This document shows positions 57,501 through 64,000 of a stretch of 64,000 nt of DNA, in pieces (position 1 is the first letter of the stretch; every line of letters begins with the position of its first letter). The notes beneath the pieces were generated by a model. The model saw nothing but the letters and a program-made list of their open reading frames with translations, had not been told where the DNA came from and ran no database searches. The stretch lies in assembly GCA_030549495.1 (NCBI GenBank), contig JAUIRK010000664.1:85001-149000 (forward strand), given 5' to 3'. The position numbers were made by a program, and so were the translations under genes. Origin of the DNA: Nectonema munidae (Eukaryota; Nematomorpha; Nectonematoida; Nectonematidae).

Positions 57501-60500
57501 ACATTTTAGTGGTTGATAACTAATTCTTTTAAAAATATTCTTTACTTGAGACTTTCTTTCACTTCTTCAAATTACAAAATTCTCTTCATAATCTTAGCTT
57601 TGTTCCCTTTACTCCTATGTTTTTCATTACTAATCTTGATCAGGCTTTCTCTCTTTTTTCTTTTCCTACAATACTTTTCTAGTCTACTTCAATCAACAAC
57701 CCCTGATTTACTTCTAAGCCAAAAAAATAGAAAAAAGAAACACTTTAAAAAAAATATAAACAAAATCTTTCAGTGTCAAACCATGCAAGTTATATACGTT
57801 TTCTAACATTTTCAGAAATAAAAGCCGCTAACCCACCCTTCTTTTTATTGGGAAATACAGTCAATTCCTATACGCGTGAAATTAATCCAGGACAGTTTGA
57901 TGTTTCTCTGTCTAATTGCTCAAGTGCTGCAAACAGTTCTTGTTATGATTTTCTAGATAGCATTATTTCTTTTAGTTCTTCTTCTTCACGATGAATTAAC
58001 TTTTAATGACCTTCTGTTTCTTCTCTAAAGAATTTGAAATCGTCCGAACATGCTGAAATCAATTTAAAACGCATTTCTTTACCTTATATTCGTCTTTCTG
58101 TCTTTTCCCTCATATTGTAAAGAGAGGCCAAGCTATTCCATTACCCAAAATTAAACAACTTTCTCTTTCTACCTTCAGGCCTATTTCAGTTCTCTCAAAT
58201 TTCTCTAAGATCTTTGGAAAAAATGATTTTAAATAAAATGATTACTTTTTATGAGAAGCTCATCAGCTCCGCCGAAAATGCACTCACCGATTTATTTTTT
58301 GATGTTTGCAGTTCATTTCACAATCATAATTTTTTTCTCGCTTTTTTTCTAGACTTTAGTAAAGCTTCTGTTTCCTTTAACCATGACATTCTTATTCATG
58401 AACTATACAGACTTGAATTCAGATGTAACTTTTTTTAATCGTTTTAAACTAGTTACTTGTCTAAATGATTTTTCAATGTTAATTACAATAATTCTGTGTC
58501 TATGCTTCATCCTTCGTTTTCTGGAGTTCCAAAAGGCTCAATTTTAGGACCCTTTTTATTCCTTATATATATATATCAATGACCTCTCTTCAAAAACTAA
58601 CAATCTAATCCATGAAACTCTCTATATAAGCAATTGTCTCTATCAAGTTGAAAAATGGAGTGAAAAGCATTTGCTTCGTCTAAATCATGGAAAATGCAAG
58701 TATATGATATCTCTAGCACGCCTGCCAACCTTGATTCTTTATTTTACATCAATAATGTTTTTATCTCGAGATTTGCACGGTTCAGTTTATTCAAAATGTT
58801 ATTTTAATCAAGAATTTATCTTGGACTTTGCATATAAAATCTTTAATTCTGAAACAATCACGTTTAAGTGCTCTATTTTTCAAAATTCGTCGATATCTTC
58901 CAATAAGTTTAATTTAGAAGTAAAAATGGTATATATAATATAAATATGGTAATAGTATGGAATCAATGGGGGAAGAAGGCATCGGCAGACACCAAAGAGG
59001 CTGCAAAGTAGTCTGAGAAGCTGAAAAAGACGATCCTGGAAGGCCAGTATCTTTTGAGAATGTTTTCAATATGGATGAGACTGGCCTTTATAGAACCACG
59101 AACTCATGCCGTCCCTCTGGATTTAGGACACAGAAGAAACGGATTCTCTTATGTAGCAATAAGGCGGTTTCATGTTGAAGCCAGGCTTCATTAACTTAAC
59201 TTTCTTAAGATCCAGAACAAAAAATCACTTGCTTCTGTGTATGCACAACAAGGAGGCATGGATCATGGAGATCAGAATACAGAGCTTCGTTCCGCAAGTC
59301 AAGGAGTACCTTCTCCTTATTGATAATGATGGTGGCTACCCTGTGTATTTGGACTACAAAGGAGTGAGGCTTGAGTTCCTTCCTCTGAACACCACCTCTC
59401 ATCCAGCTGATGGAACAAGTTGTTATTCATGACTTCAAGGCTCTGTATGTCCGTACCTCCTTGTCAACAGTGACTTCGATCTGAAGGAATATTGAAGAGG
59501 TTTACGAGCTTCATCCAACTTTCTGACCATCGTTTGCAAATCTCTTAGCGATGAGACCCTGATTGCAGCTTGGGAGAATCTGTGACCGTCGTTGTGAATG
59601 AGTAAGAGGCCTTGCCTTCAGAAGAAATTTAGCATTTAGCCATTTAATAGAGCTGTTAGGCCGTCATCATCATCTTCTTCCTCTTTATTCAATAATATCC
59701 ATATGTGTGAGTGCAGTATCCTGTTATTTTTGATCATTGATCTTACTGTATCAAATTGATAACGTAATTTTGTGATCCATTACTTTAGGCAATTAGCGAA
59801 GGTCATATAAAGTTCTTGGAAAAATGTCTTAAAATGTGTTTTGAGTAATTGTCTAAGGAAGGATTCCCCACAGTTTTCGATATCGATGCCCGTGGGATGA
59901 ATGAGGGTTTTTAGGGGTCGATTCTTACATACAGGTTGAAAGGGGGTCGGTTATGCCATGGAGAATCAATTAAATTTCTAGGCAGGAAAAATGGAGATAG
60001 TCATTGAAGTTATGTTTTAGTATATAAACAAAGAAATTACAAAATATCATTTTATATACTATTACTTTAAAGACAAATGTCATATATTATTGCTCATCAT
60101 TAGAAATGCAAAAAATAGTTTTATATTTTTATTAAACTTATCTGGGGTCGAGGAGAAAGCAAATAATTGTTAGCCACTCTCAGGTCTCTTGCTAACTTTT
60201 TGGAATTGTAAGCAAAGCTTTTATTTCTCGCGTTCCCAAAAAGTAAGACTAATTTTGAACTGGTTTACTTATTTTTAATATAATTTTACAATTTGTTATA
60301 AATATAAAATTTTATAATTAAAAAAACATTATTAAATAATAAAAAAATAGTGCCAAACAACTTGAAAGCAAAAACGCCCTCCACCCTTAGCAAAGTGAGG
60401 TCTCATTAAGAAAAGGAAATTGCGGATATGTGTGTAAAAAGGTGTAGTAAAGATGAAAGAAAATTATTCATATTTTTAAACCTTTTACAAGCTTTTCACC

Positions 60501-61743
60501 GAGAAACCATTCTGAAATCATCTTTTCCACATTTAAAACTTTCCAACCTTCAAACTTTGTGTTTACTTTTTCCTTGATGTATCTTCCTCTCCATTCTTTT
60601 GATCCAACTGGTTTCAATACAATCTACAATATTAAAAACACGTAATTAGTTTCGAAGAGACAGCTCTACTTCAAGCTCGAAAACAACAAACAGATTTTTG
60701 AAGAGTTTCTTTGTTGCTGAATTACAATATTCTCGCTTTCAGTTGTGATAATTTCACTGATTTTTTTTGGATGTTTTTGTTCATTTTATTGTTTTAATTA
60801 AAAATATTCTAGAATTCTAAAAAAAATTTACTTTGTTTCAAAAATTATTCTAACAGAAGCATTTTAAATGATCCTTTTTTAATTAATCAAAATTTTTAAT
60901 TATTTTCTAATATATTTTGATTTGTCATTCTTTTTTAAAATTTGATACGGATTGAGTTAAGATCACTTTATTTTATTAATAGATTTTTAAGTAGTTTAAA
61001 AATCAATAAAATAGTTTGTTTAATTATAGTTAATTAACTATTTCATTTACAATAATTATAGTTAATTTACTAGATTAAGACATTACATTTACTATTCTAA
61101 TACTAGAGCAAAATTAGTAAAGATTACTATAACTATAGAAATTCTTTAAGGTTTGCTAGACATTTCTAGTAACGGCTACTATATTAAGGTAAAGGTTACG
61201 TGGGGTGTTTTCATCGAGAAGGCACAATTGCACCGCTTGTATCGAACTATGAAGAAAGTAGGCTTGATGCGGGATCGAACCCAAGATCTTGAGTTATCGA
61301 AACCCAGTATTTATTTTTTTTGACAGGGTGTTTCATGCAAGGGAAGTAGAAACTTCCATATCTGCACTGATGAACTTTTTATGATAAGTCGATGGCATCG
61401 CCGGGATTCGAACCCAAAGGCATTGGATCCGTAGGTGACGCCTCTACCTATCAGCCCACCAGCCCCAAAAAACCCAGTATCTAACCAACCTTACTCACGC
61501 TTCTATATAAAATAGTTTTATAATAAGAGGATTCAGAAAAATGGCAAGAATTTGAAAATTGAGAGACCGTATTAATACATCACTGGAAATGAGTAATTTC
61601 AAAAGCAAACAAACAGATGTTATGAAAATGATTGCATCAAATCACGGATACCTCAATCGAATTTTCATTCTTGATAGTCAAGACTCTTTTAGTGTAAATG
61701 TGCAACTCCACTTTCACAATGCTCTTGCTTGCTTCCCTTATTG
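54095..61743 (-). CDS. BMP-type TGF-beta ligand, four exons found (5' end missing)
   Basis: A secreted dimeric signalling ligand. Exons in transcript order: 61743-61652, 60623-60482, 56593-56453 and 54516-54095; phases agree and give 264 residues with no stop. The prodomain blocks IVKVELHIYTKR, FEGWKVLNVEKMISEW, GFIKIRVMDMNGRF and LPKLVIFTQ are those of latency-type TGF-beta propeptides (GWxxFDVTxxVxxW, then the PxLVxF strand). RRLKR is a furin site at the C-terminal side of the prodomain; the mature domain starts only four residues before its first Cys and holds the seven-cysteine knot, ending CGCH. GWSNWIISPKGY, NPTNHATIQ, CCVPK and ISILYFDD place it in the BMP branch; the CGCH end leans to BMP5-8/gbb, but I cannot choose among subfamilies. 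N-terminal prodomain and signal peptide were not found. Confidence 0.9.
54740..54850. repeat. Dispersed repeat around AGAATTCGTGATTTCACAAA
   Basis: About 80 bases here (CAGAATTCGTGATTTCACA, TTGTATATAGATACATTTTA, GAAAAATCATTTTTG) match 56731-56800 (CAGAATTCGCGATTTCACA, TTGTATGTAGATGCATTTTA, AAAAAATCATTTTTG) in the same order and orientation. Family unknown; both are in BMP gene introns. Confidence 0.65.
54851..56452. other. BMP last intron, no gene seen
   Basis: AT-rich sequence without recognisable exon or element. Confidence 0.4.
56453..56593 (-). CDS. BMP-type ligand, prodomain exon (GFIKIRVMDMNGR ... LPKLVIFTQ)
   Basis: Acceptor AATATTTAAG; GC completes Gly with the G of the previous exon. 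Encodes FIKIRVMDMNGRFLQND, NLGKKFNLSYLPKLVIFTQT and DNEVKE; donor GTTAGA at 56452, phase 1, matching the last exon's AC. The pattern fits the last two beta strands of TGF-beta propeptides. Found by hand from phase and family pattern; no RNA support. Confidence 0.8.
56731..56800. repeat. Dispersed repeat, second copy
   Basis: Partner of 54740-54850, see there; about 80 percent identical by eye. Confidence 0.65.
58110..58900 (+). mobile_element. Decayed LINE reverse transcriptase
   Basis: In three frames: PKIKQLSLSTFRPISVLSNF then SKIFGKMILNKM, FLDFSKASVSFNHDILIHEL (motif A region), FSGVPKGSILGPFLFL followed by INDLS (motif B), and EKHLLRLNHGKCKYMIS. The FADD block is not intact. Old copy in a BMP gene intron. 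Upstream 56880-57800 (T-rich frames) may be its endonuclease part but I could not confirm it. Confidence 0.75.
58909..58940. repeat. Solo foldback-family end
   Basis: AATTTAGAAGTAAAAATGG followed by TATATA is the outer 25 bases of the foldback elements at 2871, 7713 and 35186. It follows the LINE remnant and no partner arm was found. Confidence 0.6.
58960..59640 (+). mobile_element. Decayed Tigger/pogo transposase
   Basis: VFNMDETGLY is the first catalytic Asp block of the DDE_1 (CENP-B/jerky) family. Later AWIMEIRIQSFVPQVKEYLL, LLIDNDGGYP (second Asp block; LLLDNAPAHP in active copies) and VRLEFLPLNTTSHPADGTS (NTTSxxQPxDQG). The open pieces are in different frames, with stops between them, and TIRs were not found. 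GC content is clearly above its surroundings, so the insertion is younger than its neighbours or came from a GC-richer donor. Confidence 0.82.
59866..59960. repeat. hAT-like transposon end
   Basis: CCACAGTTTTCGATATCGATGC ... TTTTTAGGGGTCGATTC ... GGGGGTCGGTT recalls the piece at 37065-37130 (GGGGTCGATATCGACC). Confidence 0.35.
60482..60623 (-). CDS. BMP-type ligand, prodomain exon (FEGWKVLNVEKMISEW)
   Basis: Acceptor AATATTGTAG. Encodes IVLKPVGSKEWRGRYIKEKV then NTKFEGWKVLNVEKMISEWF and LGEKLVK, the GWxxFDVTxxVxxW core of the propeptide. Phase 0 at the start; ends phase 1 with donor GTTTAA. Only one of three frames is open across it. Confidence 0.85.
61187..61502 (-). mobile_element. tRNA-derived SINE interrupted by a second SINE
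   Basis: Minus strand: GCGTGAGTAAGGTTGGTTAG at the right end, then the inserted element, then AAGATCTTGGGTTCGATCCC (B-box), AGTTCGATACAAGCGGTGC, TTCTCGATGAAAACACCCC and GTAACCTTTACC. Same family as 10088-10237 and 43822-43970. Outer flanks CTATATTA and CTATATAA look like its target duplication. Confidence 0.85.
61311..61470 (-). mobile_element. Second tRNA-derived SINE, inserted in the first
   Basis: Minus strand: GGGGCTGGTGGGCTGATAGG, TAGAGGCG (A-box), CCTTTGGGTTCGAATCCCGG (B-box), GATAAGTCGATGG-side body, ATGGAAGTTTCTACTTCC palindrome, TGAAACACCCTGTC and an A-rich AAAAAAAATAAA tail. AACCCAGTAT flanks it on both sides (61301-61310, 61471-61480). A different SINE family from its host. Confidence 0.9.
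61652..61743 (-). CDS. BMP-type ligand, prodomain exon (IVKVELHIYTKR)
   Basis: Acceptor TTGACATTTCAG. CA completes the previous codon, then IREASKSIVKVELHIYTKRV and LTIKNENSIE; donor GTATCC, phase 0. Equivalent to the ...AELRIYK... strand of BMP propeptides. The preceding exon must end in phase 1 and was not found up to 64000. Confidence 0.78.
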
Positions 61744-61749
61744 CTGAAA

Positions 61750-62740
61750 TGTCAAAGTAGAGAAACCTGGAACTCAAACCTAAAAAAATATTAAAAAAAG
61801 TTTTTTGTTACCAATCCTATGCACGTAGTAAGGATTCAAATGTTAAATTAAATCAGTTATTTATTTTATATTAATTAAAATAGTAAACTTTCAAGTAAAC
61901 AGTAAAAATGGAATTTTTTACTCCCCAGACAATAAAATTTAAAATTTGTTATTCATATTTATTTACATTTTTATCTTACTTGATATTTTTTTCAATCATT
62001 TGTTTTGATTTATAAAAAAAATATTAAAACTCTATTTTATTTGAACAAATAAATTTGAAAAGAATTAAACGCAATTAGTTCATCATTTGATTATGGAAAG
62101 CGCCAATTAATGAGATGAAGCTTAGTCCTCTATCTATGTCCATCCACCAACAAGTTTTTTAAACTTTTTAGATTCGTTAGCACATCTTTCTTTAGTAATT
62201 TCTTTATAATTAATTAATTTTAAATGAATAATTTTAATCAGTTCACTGGTTGTATGTGTCTCGCGAGCTGCAAGTTGTGCATTCTTGTATTCCAAAGATT
62301 TTAAAGATCACAGGAGTGGGACTTTGTGTAAAAAGAACTAATCGCCACCGTGGAATGCCCAAGCTGGGTCAATTGAAGCATATCAAATTTTAAAACTTTT
62401 GCATTAATGTAATCACTTGTGTAATTTTTTCGAAACTTTATTAGAGCTTCCAAGTTATGTTATTTTCAAAGGAAATATTTTAAATTTGTCCAAAAATATT
62501 TTTACGACCAATATATTCAACTTAAGCATTTTAAAAGAAAAAAGGGGGTCAATTGACATATCCTCATTTTATAAAATAATTAATTATAATTTATAATTTT
62601 ATTATGATTTAATTTACAAAATAATTAAATAATTGTAATAAGTTTGGGATTGAATTTTGGATTCTTATCAGATTCTAAAAGTGGTCATGCGATGCAAAGA
62701 AGAGAATAGATCTAAACCTCTATGAGAATTTGTCGTCAAG
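61750..62740. other. No gene recognised
   Basis: AT-rich. A mildly GC-rich patch at 62240-62380 (GTCTCGCGAGCTGCAAGTTG) has no convincing frame. The next BMP exon upstream could be here but none fits phase and pattern. Confidence 0.35.
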
Positions 62741-62749
62741 AAACTTGTT

Positions 62750-63334
62750 TAACCTTTTCTGAATATGGGATTGAATACAACAACAGATAATTTTTTCACA
62801 AGTCTGCTGCTTGCTTTGGAGCTGAAAAAGTTCAAAGCTTCGCTTCATTCCAAAAAGGAAAATTTACCCCGGAGAATTTATCGAAAAAGCTAAACCTTTA
62901 AACTCATTAGAGTCAGCAACACTTTATATCGAGCTTAAAAAGGTAAAAAAAAATGAAATCGTTTTTCTCTTATCTTCTTTACATAATGATTTTATTTTGA
63001 AAGAAGAAAAGAATCTAAAAAGAAAACAAGATGTTACATTAGATTACAATCTTAGCGAACGAGGAAGTTTTATACAACAAGACCTTCAACAAAGAGATGG
63101 ACAATGACAGTATTTTTCAATATTCTCCATATGTGCGACGGAACTCCTTCTTTTGATGTAAAGAAAGCAGGTTCATAAAATACTCAAGGAGAGAATTTTT
63201 GTTAAATCTATTTCCTCTGCCTAATCCCGAAAAACGATGCTGGAAAAATAATAAAACAAAAGAAAGTGTAGCAGTGTGTAAACTTCGTGTGTGAAACTTG
63301 CTCCAAGCATATATGTCCGAAATGTTTTAAATAA
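62750..63334 (+). mobile_element. Decayed piggyBac transposase (C-terminal part)
   Basis: MGLNTTTDNFFTSLLLALEL is the third catalytic Asp block (TxDNFFTSxxLAxxL) of piggyBac transposases; NLKRKQDVTLDYNLSERGS matches the KRKPxVxxDYNxxKGGVD block; NFVCETCSKHICPKCFK with stop at 63332 is the C-terminal Cys-rich finger. Several stops and shifts break it, and the first half is absent. Confidence 0.8.
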
Positions 63335-64000
63335 AATTCTTCAGTAACTAAATTTTTTTTCCAAATCCTATATTTTATATATAGATAATAATAATAATAT
63401 AAAGTTTATTGAAAAAGCTAATTTGGTCATTTAACTCTTTTTGATCGTTAAAGGTATAAAAAATGTTTTTTGGTCTTTGTAGGGTTAAACTCCAAGAGGG
63501 AAGATTTCGAAAAAGGAAGAATTCATGGAAAAGGGATTTGCCGAAAGACAATTCGCTGAAAAAACAATTTACTGCATCAACATTTCACGCCAACATTCAA
63601 CAACCAGAAAAATCAGCCAATGCCCAATGTGAAACAGAAGATTCGTGCTAATCGACAGATTATATTATGAATTAAAATTTTAATATTTAAATATTAAAAA
63701 AAAAAATTTTTTTTAATTTTTTATTGAGCTGAATACTGAGCTCAATGTCAAAAAATGTTTCATTTCTAGCCAGAAGAGATATTGAAGTGAAAAAACTTGA
63801 GTCTTACAATAAAAACCAATAAAACCGTGGTGAAAATGGACATTTTAAATTGTCAATCTTTTTTAAGTAAATATTATTACTTATATGAAATTACTTTTAA
63901 TATTTTTATTCAAAGTAATAAATTTTTATATTTCATTAAAATATCACTTTAAAAAATGTAAAGCATCTAATGTTCCATGGGTGAGAGAAGAGATCGTATT
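63335..64000. other. No gene recognised
   Basis: The stretch 63480-63620 repeats GGATTTGCCGAAAGACAATT, CGCTGAAAAAACAATTTACT-like units, similar in style to the CCAAATGTCC repeat at 17640. The rest is AT-rich. Confidence 0.4.

Noticed and set aside
63463-63651. Plus-strand 62-codon frame as a small gene
   Set aside because: Lies over CCGAAAGACAATT-type degenerate repeats; no family resemblance or splice context.

Overview
The window is animal nuclear DNA: very AT-rich, made of split genes with GT-AG introns, and full of SINEs, LINEs, hAT, piggyBac, Tigger and foldback debris. Protein similarity and transposon mix suggest an invertebrate, probably an arthropod; a copepod would fit, but nothing here proves it. 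I rebuilt three host genes exon by exon, checking that reading phase is kept across every junction.

Region 1 (1-18.4 kb, plus strand): a vesicular GABA/glycine transporter gene (VGAT/SLC32A1, unc-47 type) in seven coding exons that join into a 490-residue open frame. It has one GC-AG intron and a likely poly-A signal. Its introns hold two foldback elements, a MITE, a dead hAT transposase, SINEs and a LINE 3' end.

Region 2 (20.2-42.1 kb, minus strand): a sugar transporter of the SLC2A/GLUT family in nine recognisable exons (464 residues), facing VGAT tail to tail; its short first coding exon was not found with confidence. The intron between 32806 and 23358 holds the strangest DNA here: two nearly pure (ATG)n arrays of about 1.5 and 3.3 kb on either side of a LINE whose two ORFs are both open. 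ORF1 ends in a canonical -1 frameshift heptamer, AAAAAAC, directly before its stop, and ORF2 is entered in exactly that frame. One array stops 22 bases from a splice donor.

Region 3 (42-54 kb): no host gene seen; SINEs, minisatellite, LINE 3' ends, two of which are related copies 1 kb apart, and AT-rich sequence.

Region 4 (54-61.8 kb, minus strand): a BMP-type TGF-beta ligand. The final exon carries the end of the prodomain, a furin site and the seven-cysteine mature domain; three small upstream exons carry the rest of the visible prodomain. The 5' end lies further right, in or beyond the window. A dead LINE reverse transcriptase and a Tigger transposase sit in its introns.

Region 5 (61.8-64 kb): a decayed piggyBac transposase and AT-rich DNA. 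No LTR or virus-like element, CRISPR array, rRNA or functional tRNA gene was seen.
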